Positions 15,872 through 24,966 of a stretch of 64,000 bases of DNA are shown here, one piece after another. The notes beneath the pieces are model-generated. The model had not been told where the DNA came from. It saw only the letters and a program-made list of their open reading frames with translations, and ran no database searches. The first letter of the stretch is position 1. The number at the start of each line of letters is the position of its first letter. Position numbers and translations under genes: made by a program. The DNA lies in the NCBI RefSeq assembly GCF_017942085.1, contig NZ_JAGKSP010000002.1:744001-808000 (forward strand). The letters run 5' to 3'. This DNA is from Paenibacillus lignilyticus. Its GTDB lineage: Bacteria > Bacillota > Bacilli > Paenibacillales > Paenibacillaceae.

Positions 15872-17686
15872 TACCGTTTGGTACGGCAATCGGATGAATA
15901 CCGACGTACCCAAACCGGGCTTGCTCTTTACTTCTACACCGTAATCGTGTCCGAATTGGAGCTTAATCCGTTCGTTCACGTTTCGCAGGCCATAACCGCC
16001 CTTTTGGTTCAACTGTGAATTTGCATCCAGCAGCATAGCTAATACCTCTGGCTCCATGCCGACTCCGTCGTCGCTCACCTCAAGCTGGACGATACCCCCG
16101 ATGTACCCGCCTTTGATCAAAATCGAGATTTGTTCCTTCTCATGACTGAGTCCGTGCAGAATCGCGTTCTCGACGATCGGCTGTAAAATCAGCTTCAGTA
16201 CAGTGGCGTCCATAATGCCTTCATCGAGCGCATAGATCGAGCGGATGCGATTTTTCATTCGATATCGCTGAATATCGATATAAGCTTTAATGCATTCGAA
16301 CTCCTCCCGCATCGTGATAACATCCTTCCCCTTACTCAGGGAAATACGGTAGAACTTCGCCAGGCTTTCCACGATCTCGCATACGTCGTCATTCCCGTTC
16401 TTCCGCCCAAGCCAGCTGACCGTGGACAAGGTATTGTAAAGAAAGTGCGGATTGATTTGGCTTTGGAGCGCCGTCAATTCCGCTTCCTTTCTCTTAATCG
16501 TGAGCGTATAGACTTCGTCGATCAAATATTTCATGCGTTCCGCCATTTGATTAAAGCTATGGTCCAGAACGGCGATTTCATCCTTCCCGCTCACAAACCG
16601 TCCCGTCTCGATTTCTCCGTTCCTCATTCTTTGGATGCGCTTGAGCAGAATGGTCATACGGGCGAGAATCAGATTCGAGAAAATGACCAGCAAAGCTACC
16701 GACACGGCTGCGCTGACAAGAATAAACAACAGCCCGTAATTTCGCATGTTCTTCGTTTCTTCCAGCAGACGGTTGACCGGAATCATATAAACCATTTTCC
16801 AGCCGTTCGACAATTCGCTGTACATGACTTTGAAATGATCCTCACTCCGCTGCAGCAGAAAATCGCCGCTAGCCTGCCTCCCGATTTCGCCCAGCACGTC
16901 CGCTTCCAGGTTATTGCCCAAGCTGGCCCTGTCATTGGACGTAATGATATTTCCATCCGGCTCCACGAGGTAGATCGCCTTGTCTGTTCCCTCTTTGGAA
17001 AGCAGCTGATAGAACTCCGATTCCTTGATTTCTATCGTGAGCAAGCCTACCGAATGATGATCCGTATAAAATTCCAAGGGCCGATTATAACTGAATACCC
17101 GGGTATTCGGCGCGTTGCGTCGTAATTCCACGTCCCAATACAAATTACCGTCCGGTACGGATTTCACCTTCCCCCAATATCCTTTATACTTGGATGCCGA
17201 GGCTCTCTGGAAATTCAGCTGACCCGCGATTTTGTCGTCGGCATAGGTCAAATAGGGCTTGGCATTATACAGGGTCGCATTATGAAAATAAATACCGACG
17301 GTACGCACATCGTTTTTGAATTTCAGCAATACTTTGACCCGTTCGATAAAATCGCTCTCGACCTCGTATTTGTCCAGGTTCGAACTTTTGCTGTAATCCT
17401 TCTGGAGATCCAGGTTCAAATTGGTATCGAAGTAGAAATGATTGGACAGCTCCTCATACGAAGCAAGCCGGGTTTCCATATTGTACATCAACTGCTGCAT
17501 CGAGATCCCGTACGTCAGGTTGGTCTGGTTCTCGATGATCTGATTCGCCTTATGCACCAGAAAGAAGCCCATGAACAGGAGAGGTAAAAAGGCGGCAATC
17601 ATATACGAAGCGATTAATTTCGGCTTCAGCCTGATCCGATTAATGGTAAGGTTGGGTAAATCATTAAGCCAGGATTTGATAGGCAT
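15869..17686 (-). CDS. YesM-type sensor histidine kinase
   Basis: A 605-aa membrane kinase. The start at 17686 is preferred (GGGGG 9 nt upstream; the longer frame lies inside the regulator gene). A membrane helix (LIASYMIAAFLPLLFMGFFL), an extracellular Cache-like sensor of ~270 residues and a second helix (YGLLFILVSAAVSVALLVIF) precede a HAMP linker. The His-kinase module has the phospho-acceptor in QINPHFLYNTLSTVSW and the ATPase in LILQPIVENAILHG with DDGVGM and GLGTSVFIRLP. It should sense an oligosaccharide, directly or through the binding protein, and phosphorylate the regulator encoded just upstream, whose gene it overlaps by 23 nt. Confidence 0.94.
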   Translation of the reverse strand: MPIKSWLNDLPNLTINRIRLKPKLIASYMIAAFLPLLFMGFFLVHKANQIIENQTNLTYGISMQQLMYNMETRLASYEELSNHFYFDTNLNLDLQKDYSKSSNLDKYEVESDFIERVKVLLKFKNDVRTVGIYFHNATLYNAKPYLTYADDKIAGQLNFQRASASKYKGYWGKVKSVPDGNLYWDVELRRNAPNTRVFSYNRPLEFYTDHHSVGLLTIEIKESEFYQLLSKEGTDKAIYLVEPDGNIITSNDRASLGNNLEADVLGEIGRQASGDFLLQRSEDHFKVMYSELSNGWKMVYMIPVNRLLEETKNMRNYGLLFILVSAAVSVALLVIFSNLILARMTILLKRIQRMRNGEIETGRFVSGKDEIAVLDHSFNQMAERMKYLIDEVYTLTIKRKEAELTALQSQINPHFLYNTLSTVSWLGRKNGNDDVCEIVESLAKFYRISLSKGKDVITMREEFECIKAYIDIQRYRMKNRIRSIYALDEGIMDATVLKLILQPIVENAILHGLSHEKEQISILIKGGYIGGIVQLEVSDDGVGMEPEVLAMLLDANSQLNQKGGYGLRNVNERIKLQFGHDYGVEVKSKPGLGTSVFIRLPYQTV

Positions 17687-19274
17687 CTTTGAAATCCCCC
17701 GGCGATATGCCGTAAAAGTTTTTGAATACCGCGCAGAAGTATGAAACGTTCTCGTAGCCGACAGCAAGCGCGACTTCATTCACTTTACGCTCGGGTTGGC
17801 GAAGCAGCTCGCTCGCATTTTTCATTCGGGTTTGCACGATGTACTCCTTCAACGTCATGCCCGTGTGGTTCTTGAATAATTTCCGGACATAACCCGGAGC
17901 TAGGAATACTCGGCCAGCTATGGAATTGATCGTTAAATCCGTCATGTACTCGCTTTTCACCCACTGCTTGATCGTTTGCACAATGTGTTCGTTTCGGTTG
18001 CCTTGATTCTTCTTGATTAATTCAGCGATGCCTTGAATGTAAGCGACGACCCAAGCTGCCAGCGAATCGATTGTATCCATCAACATCAACTTCTCCCATG
18101 GTGCCTTCTCTTGCTCGAACGCTGCTTTCACCAGCTCTTTCTTCTCCGCAAGCGTTTGCAAAGCCGTATTTAGAAGATCGATCGCGACGAACCAGGCTTG
18201 CTCCTTCTTCATCGATTTGCCTTGTAAACTGGTCTTAACGATTTGTTCTATCCTGGACGTATCGAAGGCGATAATCGCTTCCTCCAATTCATCTTTCGAG
18301 CGGTGAACGAGAATCGGAAAATCATCCCGGCTGCCTTCGTCGTCCTCGTGCCACAGCACATTTTGCCCGCCTGAATAAAACTTGCGGCCGACTGCCGTTC
18401 TGGCCATGCGGTAATAGCGCGGGCAGCTTCGAATCCCGTCCTCTGCCAGCGCAATGCCGATCGCGAGCGTCACCCCCGTTGACCTCTGCAGCTGCTGAAC
18501 CCAGCTCGCGGCCGTCTGTTCCAGATGCTCTTCCATGTCTTCCTGCGCAAGAATCGGAGAACAAGGAATCAGCACGACATATTCACCCTCCCGGGTCATG
18601 ACGACGGGCAAGCTCGTTTCCTCCCCGATCATCCCGCTGAGCTCTCGATAGACAGCGATCGTCTTCAAGGGCTCCGAATCCTCGCGGTCAGCCCCAAGCT
18701 CCTCCGCTTTCACGATCATGACAGCCGTAGGGATCACAGGCAGCGACAACCCATAGGACTCTGCCCGCTGCATCGTCCGTTCGTCGTCGATCCGTTCGAT
18801 GCCGAGCAGAATATCCCGCAACAGCTGCTCTCGCAGCAAGGGCAGGCTTTCTTCTACTTGATGTTTAAGCTGGACCTCCTCTTTCTCGCGATGTTTCTCT
18901 TCCTGAATCCGGCCGATCGCCCCGGCAATCGTATCCATCAAGGTCTCTTTATTGATGGGTTTCATTAAATAAGCAACCGCGCTCACATCCACCGCGTTCC
19001 TTGCCGCATCGAAATCCTCATACCCGCTAATGAAAATAAATTTAACGTTCGGATAATGCCGCTTCAGCCGGCTCGCGAACTCCAGACCATTCATGCCCGG
19101 CATCCTCACGTCTGTAATTACGATGTCCGGTTCCACATCGACAAGAGCCTCTAAAGCGGCTTGCCCGTTCCACGCCTCGCCAATGATGGTGATGCCGAGC
19201 TGATTCCAGTCAAAGAGCGAACGGATACCCTCCCGTTCCATATCCTCGTCGTCCACGATAAACAAGTTGATCAT
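17664..19274 (-). CDS. YesN-type response regulator with AraC output domain
   Basis: A 536-aa regulator. The receiver has acidic residues D8-D9, phospho-acceptor D55 (DIVITDVRMPGMNG) and the conserved Lys in YLMKPIN. A long middle region with a degenerate GGDEF-like fold (~150-400) is followed by the AraC double helix-turn-helix (LTINSIAGRVFLAPGYVRKL and VNEVALAVGYENVSYFCAVF). AAGGAGG precedes the ATG. It pairs with the overlapping kinase gene. The repeated box before three transcription units of this block is its likely DNA target. A hairpin separates it from the binding-protein gene upstream, so it may be made at a lower level than the importer. Confidence 0.94.
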   Translation of the reverse strand: MINLFIVDDEDMEREGIRSLFDWNQLGITIIGEAWNGQAALEALVDVEPDIVITDVRMPGMNGLEFASRLKRHYPNVKFIFISGYEDFDAARNAVDVSAVAYLMKPINKETLMDTIAGAIGRIQEEKHREKEEVQLKHQVEESLPLLREQLLRDILLGIERIDDERTMQRAESYGLSLPVIPTAVMIVKAEELGADREDSEPLKTIAVYRELSGMIGEETSLPVVMTREGEYVVLIPCSPILAQEDMEEHLEQTAASWVQQLQRSTGVTLAIGIALAEDGIRSCPRYYRMARTAVGRKFYSGGQNVLWHEDDEGSRDDFPILVHRSKDELEEAIIAFDTSRIEQIVKTSLQGKSMKKEQAWFVAIDLLNTALQTLAEKKELVKAAFEQEKAPWEKLMLMDTIDSLAAWVVAYIQGIAELIKKNQGNRNEHIVQTIKQWVKSEYMTDLTINSIAGRVFLAPGYVRKLFKNHTGMTLKEYIVQTRMKNASELLRQPERKVNEVALAVGYENVSYFCAVFKNFYGISPGDFKDAYQILA

Positions 19275-19310
19275 GATGATTCCTCCTTGCCGAAATTGCC
19301 CATGAGAGAG

Positions 19311-19357
19311 AAATTCGGAAAGGCTCCCGTTGTGGCAACCGGAGCCGTTCCGAATTT
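19311..19357 (-). terminator. Intra-operon hairpin between binding-protein and regulator genes
   Basis: AAATTCGGAA (19311-19320) pairs with TTCCGAATTT (19348-19357), with an inner GGCTCC/GGAGCC stem. On the minus strand the tail is TTTCTCTCTC, so termination is probably partial. This would let the binding protein be made in excess over the regulator and kinase. Confidence 0.7.
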
Positions 19358-19363
19358 ATCTTC

Positions 19364-21127
19364 TTATTGCTTCCATTCTGCTTTGCGGTCCTGATACATT
19401 TGGTTCATCGCCGCTTCCGCTTGGCCGATGCCCATATCATCCGCTTTCTTCAAGAATTCATCGTAGCCTTTATCGAATTCCGCATCAGACGCCGATAGGA
19501 TAAGCTTAACGATAGTGTTGTAGGATAACTGATTCACTTTAGTCGTAGCGATGTACTCCGCGCTCTCCGGTTTAAAGTTAAGTCCGGCGATATCCGTGTA
19601 GTCCCACCCCGTGCTTCTTCCTTCCTCGATCCAATCCGTCCCTTTCTCGCCGTAACCCTCGTTGGCCCGCTTTGTCTCGTCGTCCCACCACATGGAGAAA
19701 TCCAGTTCTTTGCGCGACATTTGGTACGTGAAGCTCGGGTGATCGTTCATATCCGTGCTGAAGGTCAGAAACCCGAATGTGTTCAATCCGCGCTTCGATG
19801 CAAACAGCTCATCATTCTGCCAGCCGTTCACTTGGAAAGTCGTGCTCTTTATATATTTTTTGCCTTCTTCTTCCGTAATAAAGTAATCATAGCCATCTTT
19901 ATCTTCACCGTCAAAGTTAACGACACCCTTTTGCAGCAAGTTTCCTTCCTGCGTATTCAAGTAATTAACGAACTGCATAAACCGCTCCGGATCTTTCATT
20001 TTACTCGAAATATAGACGCCCGAATCGTAGTTTGCTCCGTAAGCGTCATAAGTCGTCTTTGCAACTTCCGGATTCCCTTTCAGCAGGAAGTATTTGAAGC
20101 GAAACGGCTTCTTGTCTTGGGTGAAGATACTGTTCGCTTCGTACATGTTGTCGAACCAAGATCCGATGGATGAGAACACTTTCTCCGAAGCCATCTTCGC
20201 CTTAAACCCGTCGATGTTCTGAACGGCAGACTCCTCGTCGAGCAGTCCTTGCTGATAGAGTTGGTTCAGCCATTTCAGCGAATCGCGGATGCCGGCGTCC
20301 TTATATTTGTAAATCAGCTTATCGTCAGGCGTCCAGACGTAATCGTTGTACAGCCTTACGCCCTCAGCTCCTGCCAAGGTTTTGACCATGTTCGTAAAGA
20401 AACTCTCTGTTCCGAGCGCAAGAGACATCGGAATGTATTGCGGATACTTTTCCTTCACTTCTTTGAGCAGCGCCGTGAGTTCGTCGAACGTTTGCGGCTT
20501 GTACCAGCCCTTAGCCTCCAGAACGTTGGTCAGAAACTGAAAGCTGTAGCCGGTCTCGAGCATTCTATCCGCACCCGGAAGAATGTAGCCCGAAGGGATT
20601 TTATAGATCTTGCCGTCTTCGTTCTTCAGCTGGCCCCATACCGAGTTTAAATTTTCCTTGATTTGTCCGCCGTATTTATCGAACAATTCGTCTAATGGTA
20701 TTACATATCCGGCGTCGATGAACTTTTGCGCCATCGAGGGATTGTTAATAACGATCGCGTCCGTCATTTCCCCGCTTGCCAGCATAATGTTCAGCTTCTC
20801 ATCCACATTAGCCGGAGGCGATTCAAGATTAAGGCGGACTTTCGTTTTATCATAGACCTGCTTCACGACTGGCGCATCCTGAGACGCAAGCTGCGGCACG
20901 TTCCAGCCAAGCATGACGCTGAATTCGGCATCCGGCAAAGCAGACATATCTCCTGCCTGCGCCGCTGTGTTTCCTTCCGTATTCGCCGCCCCGTTTGATT
21001 CCGACGCCTGCTGCGTAGAATCGCCCGCCGTATTGTTATTGTTGTTTGAGCAACCGGCCGCTGCGGAAATGATCATAAAAACGCTCAACATGACACCAAG
21101 TACTTTCCGAACACTTGCTTTTCTCAT
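19364..21127 (-). CDS. Extracellular sugar-binding lipoprotein (LplA/YtcQ type)
   Basis: A 587-aa solute-binding lipoprotein. The signal ends in a lipobox with Cys26 (MIISAAAGCSNNN), followed by an Asn/Ser/Thr/Gln-rich tether. The mature protein has the features of large family 1 binding proteins that feed ATPase-less gene clusters (AEFSVMLGWNVPQLASQDAP near 60, YKIPSGYILPGADRMLETGY near 190). GGGGGAGG precedes the ATG. The two permeases lie immediately upstream. The shared MsmX-like ATPase is not in the window. With GH32 in the same block the cargo may be a fructan-type oligosaccharide, which is inference. Confidence 0.93.
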   Translation of the reverse strand: MRKASVRKVLGVMLSVFMIISAAAGCSNNNNNTAGDSTQQASESNGAANTEGNTAAQAGDMSALPDAEFSVMLGWNVPQLASQDAPVVKQVYDKTKVRLNLESPPANVDEKLNIMLASGEMTDAIVINNPSMAQKFIDAGYVIPLDELFDKYGGQIKENLNSVWGQLKNEDGKIYKIPSGYILPGADRMLETGYSFQFLTNVLEAKGWYKPQTFDELTALLKEVKEKYPQYIPMSLALGTESFFTNMVKTLAGAEGVRLYNDYVWTPDDKLIYKYKDAGIRDSLKWLNQLYQQGLLDEESAVQNIDGFKAKMASEKVFSSIGSWFDNMYEANSIFTQDKKPFRFKYFLLKGNPEVAKTTYDAYGANYDSGVYISSKMKDPERFMQFVNYLNTQEGNLLQKGVVNFDGEDKDGYDYFITEEEGKKYIKSTTFQVNGWQNDELFASKRGLNTFGFLTFSTDMNDHPSFTYQMSRKELDFSMWWDDETKRANEGYGEKGTDWIEEGRSTGWDYTDIAGLNFKPESAEYIATTKVNQLSYNTIVKLILSASDAEFDKGYDEFLKKADDMGIGQAEAAMNQMYQDRKAEWKQ

Positions 21128-21220
21128 TTGAAACCTCCCCCATTAGTGTAAATTCTCTTTTCCTATTTTGCTATTACAAATCCTCTTGGAGGACGAACAG
21201 CCCCGAACCAGCCTAAACCA

Positions 21221-22108
21221 TTAACCCTTGATCGAGCCGAGCAGCATGCCTTTGACGAAATATTTCTGAATGAAGGGATACACGCACAGTATAGGCACCG
21301 TTGCGACCATTGTAATCGCCATCTTGACTGCTTCAGGCGTTACTTTGACCATACCGCGGCGAGCCATGCTGGATTTCATCTGATTGATCATCGCGCCGGC
21401 CTCTGTCTGATTCAAAATCTTCATGAGCACGTATTGAAGCGTCTGCAGCTTGCCGTTGACCGTGAAAAACAGCGTATCCTGCCAGGAGTTCCATTGGCCA
21501 ACGGCAACGAACAGGCCAATCGTGGCGATAATCGGCGTCGATAGCGGCAATATAATTCGGAAAAACACATACACATCGTTCGCCCCGTCTATATAGGCGG
21601 ATTCAATCAGGGAATCCGGAATGGATTTGAAATTGGTACGAAGCAAGATCATATTGAAGGCGCTGATCAATCCCGGGACAATATAGACCCAGAACGAATT
21701 GTAAATGTGAATCGTCTTGAACAAAATAAACGTGGGTATCAAGCCGCCGTAGAGGAACATGGTCATAATGAACAGCGAATTGAAAAACTTGTAGCCGATC
21801 AGATCCTTCTTGCATAACGAATAAGCCAGCATCGCCGTGCATATGACGGAGGTCACCGTCCCGACGACGGTCCGAAGCACGCTCATGATGGAAGCATCGA
21901 TTAATGCATCGTAGCGGAAGATGACGCCATAGTTCGCAAAAGTGAATTTACGAGGCCACACCGTCAGCCCTCCCCGCATGGAATCTACGGCATCATTTAG
22001 AGAGAATGCAAGCACATGAAGGAACGGATATAAAGTAACCACCATCAATATCGTAAGGCCGCCAATGTTAAAGAAATCGAACGCAGCATCCTGCCATCTC
22101 TGTCTCAT
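21221..22108 (-). CDS. Carbohydrate ABC transporter permease (YtcP type)
   Basis: A 295-aa inner membrane permease with six hydrophobic segments. The EAA loop that docks to the ATPase is visible as ESAYIDGANDVYVFFRIILP, and the C-terminus ends in the usual FVKGMLLGSIKG. A GAGGGACAAGACG stretch gives the ribosome binding site. It forms a heterodimer with the LplB-type permease encoded 16 nt upstream and receives substrate from the lipoprotein encoded downstream. These systems import oligosaccharides and use a genome-shared ATPase. Confidence 0.94.
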   Translation of the reverse strand: MRQRWQDAAFDFFNIGGLTILMVVTLYPFLHVLAFSLNDAVDSMRGGLTVWPRKFTFANYGVIFRYDALIDASIMSVLRTVVGTVTSVICTAMLAYSLCKKDLIGYKFFNSLFIMTMFLYGGLIPTFILFKTIHIYNSFWVYIVPGLISAFNMILLRTNFKSIPDSLIESAYIDGANDVYVFFRIILPLSTPIIATIGLFVAVGQWNSWQDTLFFTVNGKLQTLQYVLMKILNQTEAGAMINQMKSSMARRGMVKVTPEAVKMAITMVATVPILCVYPFIQKYFVKGMLLGSIKG

Positions 22109-22124
22109 CGTCTTGTCCCTCTTT

Positions 22125-23090
22125 TCATAGCACGTTGTCCTCTCCGAGCCTCTTCGCCATGCGGTTTACAAGATACAATAGCACCAGAGATACCACCAAT
22201 CGAAACAGGCCGATCGCAGTTGCGTAGGAATACATCGCATTCCCTAGTCCCATGCGGTAAACGTACGTATCGATGACTTCGGAATAGTCGTGAACCATCG
22301 GATTGCCTAGCAAGTAGGAGGGATCGAAGCCGGCATTCAAGATTCCGCTTGCGCTAAGCACGAGCAGCACCACAATGGTCGGACGGATACACGGCAAGGT
22401 GATATGCCACATTTTCCGCCAGCGGCCCGCCCCGTCCACGCTGGCTGCGTCGTACAATTCCGTATCTACGGACGACATTGCCGCAATGTAGATAATCGCG
22501 TCCCAGCCGATGTTTTTCCAAACGTTGATGAGTACGACGAGCACCCAGAACAGATGCGGCTCGGCGAAGAAGAAGATCGGCTTATCGATCAGGCCAAGCT
22601 TCAATAACAATCGGTTAACTGTCCCATCTGAAGGAGAGAGCAGCGTCAGGAACAGATTGGCGACAACTACATACGAAATGAAATAAGGCAAATACGATAC
22701 GGTTTGAACCGTCCGCTTGAAGAAAACACCCTTCACTTCGTTCAGCAGCAGCGCAAGGGCAACAGCTCCGAACGTACCCACCACGATATTCAAGACGCTG
22801 ATCGCAATCGTGTTCCGAAGCAGCGTATAGAGCATTTCTTCTTGGAAAAAAGCTTGAAAATGCTTGAGGCCCACCCAAGGGCTTCCCGTTACTCCTTTAC
22901 CGGGATTGTAGTCCTGGAAAGCCATGATCCAGCCCCAAATCGGAGCATAGCAGAACACGGCTGCCCAAATCGCAAATGGGACGCTGAAGAGCAGCAGTAT
23001 TTTCTGCCTCTTGATCTTCCTCCAGATGTGGTTTCTTTGATGAATAGGAGGGGAAGCTGCCGGCAATAATTCTCCCGGGACATGATTCAT
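22125..23090 (-). CDS. Carbohydrate ABC transporter permease (LplB type)
   Basis: A permease of about 321 aa with six membrane helices. The start at 23090 has AAAGGA ten bases upstream; an upstream ATG at 23141 would add 17 polar residues but has AGGA only one base before it. Signatures include VPFAIWAAVFCYAPIWGWIM, FQDYNPGKG and the EAA loop DAASVDGAGRWRKMWHITLP. It is the first gene of the importer part, behind the promoter at 23153. Partners are YtcP and the binding lipoprotein downstream. Confidence 0.93.
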   Translation of the reverse strand: MNHVPGELLPAASPPIHQRNHIWRKIKRQKILLLFSVPFAIWAAVFCYAPIWGWIMAFQDYNPGKGVTGSPWVGLKHFQAFFQEEMLYTLLRNTIAISVLNIVVGTFGAVALALLLNEVKGVFFKRTVQTVSYLPYFISYVVVANLFLTLLSPSDGTVNRLLLKLGLIDKPIFFFAEPHLFWVLVVLINVWKNIGWDAIIYIAAMSSVDTELYDAASVDGAGRWRKMWHITLPCIRPTIVVLLVLSASGILNAGFDPSYLLGNPMVHDYSEVIDTYVYRMGLGNAMYSYATAIGLFRLVVSLVLLYLVNRMAKRLGEDNVL

Positions 23091-23152
23091 ATTCTGGTCA
23101 TCCTTTCTGGCCTTTCCTCGCTGCGTTGAAAGCGGATTCATTTCCTGTATTC

Positions 23153-23220
23153 ATCATAGCTCACGCCTCTCTCGGGAAATATCCAAATTAGCGGACATTC
23201 ATGTTTGAAAACGCTCTTTT
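23153..23220 (-). promoter_or_regulatory. Promoter with conserved activator box, copy 2 of 3
   Basis: Minus-strand -10 TATGAT (23158-23153) is preceded 45 bp upstream by CATGAATGTCCG and the further blocks TTGGATATTTC and GCGTTTTC. These match the box before the ADP-ribosylglycohydrolase-fold gene at nearly the same spacing. The farthest part (TGAAAACGCTCTTT on the plus strand, 23206-23219) also resembles a CcpA cre site. It drives the permease/binding-protein/two-component genes. Confidence 0.65.
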
Positions 23221-23272
23221 TAAGATGAACAGCAGTCGCCGTCATTGGGCGACTTTCATTCGGGGGAAATAG

Positions 23273-23297
23273 AAAAACCCGGATCGTTATCCGGGTT
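23273..23297 (-). terminator. Intrinsic terminator of the GH32 gene
   Basis: AACCCGGAT (23276-23284) pairs with ATCCGGGTT (23289-23297) around CGTT; on the minus strand the stem is followed by TTTCTATTTC. It ends 7 bp from the GH32 stop, separating the GH32 gene from the importer operon. Confidence 0.85.
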
Positions 23298-23304
23298 CTT
23301 GCTG

Positions 23305-24711
23305 CTAGGGCCATATCGAATGAAGCGTCCAGACCTGCAGCGAACGAAACGTGACGCTGCCGCTGCCAGCAAAGATGCTAATTCGATCGCTGTCTTCCAG
23401 CAGCGGATACATCCGTGCAGACAGACAGGATTCATAGCCGGCGAATATCTCCAACAAAGAATGATCCAGGAAAATATGAACGGTCGCCGTATCGCCGATC
23501 TTCCAATTGATCTCACCCTGCAGCTCCATGAGATGTGTCGAAGGTGAAAGGCTTGAACGGGAGCGGTCTAGAATAAACCGCCGCTGACTTGGATCAAACA
23601 GAATGCGCGTGGCTTCTTCATCATTCTCCCCATGCAGCAGCTTGAATCCGAACGTCGCGTCCGGATCCGTCAGCTCGATTTCCGCAAGCAACTCGAACGC
23701 CCGTCCCCTCGTTTTCAGCCTCCACTCCTTGGCACCGTCGTCCAAAGTCAGACCGCTAACACGCTCGCACGCTCCGCGGAGCTGCTTGAGTTCCTTGGCC
23801 GGCTCCATGCGGAGCGTTCCGTCCTCTGTCAGCGACAGCGCCCGGGGAACGGTTAATGCCCCGGCCCAGCCCTTCAAGCCCTCGAATTGTCCCCTCGCGA
23901 ATTCCGGCATCCACGCCCAAAGCAATTTTCGCCCATCGCCATCCTCCATCACATTCGGTGCATAGAAACCTTCCCAACCGCCGGGGTCGAGTATCCCATG
24001 CCGCTCAGGCGAAAACGTAAAGTCATCGTTGAACGTGCCCGTATAATAGCGAACTGCGTCCTTAGGCGAGTAGATCAACACATATTTGCCATCCAGCGGG
24101 AAGAATATCGGGCACTCCCACAGATACTCTTCTGTGCGCTCAGCTTCCATCAGCTTGTTCAGCAGCTTCCATGACTTCAGATCGTCCGAACCATAGATCA
24201 TGGCACAGCCTTTGCCGTCATGCTTCCCACCGAGTACCATCAGCCAGCTTCCCTCGTGTTTCCAAATGTAAGGATCGCGCCAATCGCGGATATTCAGCTC
24301 TCCATGAACGTCCTTCGATAAGACCGGATTGCCCGGATACTTGTTCCAGGTCATCATCCCATCCGCGCTCGTAGCCATCCATTGCTCTGCTCCATCTTCG
24401 TATCCCCGCTCTCCGCTGCCAATGCTTGTGTAGAACAAGGTCGGAACGCCTTCCGGTCCGATCACGGCGCAGCCCGAGAAACAATGCTCTTCCCCTCGTT
24501 CAGTCGAGGGGGACAGAGCGACAGGAAGATGCTCCCAATGAATCAAATCCTTGCTCTTCGCATGACCCCAATGAATCGTTCCCCATGTATCTCCGTTCGG
24601 ATTGTATTGATAGAACACATGATATTCGCCTTGATAATAAAGCAGGCCGTTAGGATCGTTCATCCAGTTGCTCGGCGGCAGAAAATGATAGATCGGACGA
24701 TAGAGGTTCAT
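23305..24711 (-). CDS. GH32 family glycosidase (fructosidase/levanase/sucrose-6-phosphate hydrolase type)
   Basis: A 468-aa enzyme. The GH32 triad is complete: nucleophile D19 in WMNDPNG, transition-state stabiliser D146 in WRDPY and acid/base E199 in YLWECPIFF. A five-bladed beta-propeller (~1-300) and a C-terminal beta-sandwich (~320-468) are as expected for the family. There is no signal peptide, so it acts in the cytoplasm on imported fructosides. It is the first gene of the block, followed by its own terminator, and shares the promoter geometry of the importer operon. Whether it cleaves sucrose, sucrose-6-phosphate or short fructans cannot be settled. Confidence 0.93.
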   Translation of the reverse strand: MNLYRPIYHFLPPSNWMNDPNGLLYYQGEYHVFYQYNPNGDTWGTIHWGHAKSKDLIHWEHLPVALSPSTERGEEHCFSGCAVIGPEGVPTLFYTSIGSGERGYEDGAEQWMATSADGMMTWNKYPGNPVLSKDVHGELNIRDWRDPYIWKHEGSWLMVLGGKHDGKGCAMIYGSDDLKSWKLLNKLMEAERTEEYLWECPIFFPLDGKYVLIYSPKDAVRYYTGTFNDDFTFSPERHGILDPGGWEGFYAPNVMEDGDGRKLLWAWMPEFARGQFEGLKGWAGALTVPRALSLTEDGTLRMEPAKELKQLRGACERVSGLTLDDGAKEWRLKTRGRAFELLAEIELTDPDATFGFKLLHGENDEEATRILFDPSQRRFILDRSRSSLSPSTHLMELQGEINWKIGDTATVHIFLDHSLLEIFAGYESCLSARMYPLLEDSDRISIFAGSGSVTFRSLQVWTLHSIWP

Positions 24712-24750
24712 ATGTTCATGGCTCCCTTATTTCAATAGTGAGACACCACC

Positions 24751-24820
24751 ATCATAGAGCACGTCGTTCGGACGCGACTATATTAAAATGTGATTTTTCA
24801 TGCTGCTTTCCGTTCCATTT
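24751..24820 (-). promoter_or_regulatory. Promoter with diverged activator box, copy 3 of 3
   Basis: Minus-strand -10 TATGAT (24756-24751), followed upstream at 46 bp by CATGAA and, between, ATTTTAATAT; farther out is GGAACG, as in copy 1. The geometry equals copies 1 and 2 but the sequence is less similar. It lies 40 bp before the GH32 start. Confidence 0.45.
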
Positions 24821-24876
24821 GCTCCTTTTACTTCGAACGATCAATCGATCCGGCTAAAATAATTACGAAACGCCAA

Positions 24877-24919
24877 AAACGCCTGTCACCGCGCCGCAGA
24901 GGCGTAATGACAGGCGTTT
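24877..24919 (-). terminator. Intrinsic terminator of the apiosidase-like gene
   Basis: AAACGCCTGTCA (24877-24888) pairs perfectly with TGACAGGCGTTT (24908-24919), with an inner GCGCC/GGCGT arm. On the minus strand the stem closes with TTTTTGGCG. It lies 48 bp after the stop at 24967. Confidence 0.8.
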
Positions 24920-24966
24920 AATAGATTAGAAATAAGAGTGCAGGAATAGCAGTGCCGGACTGACTT

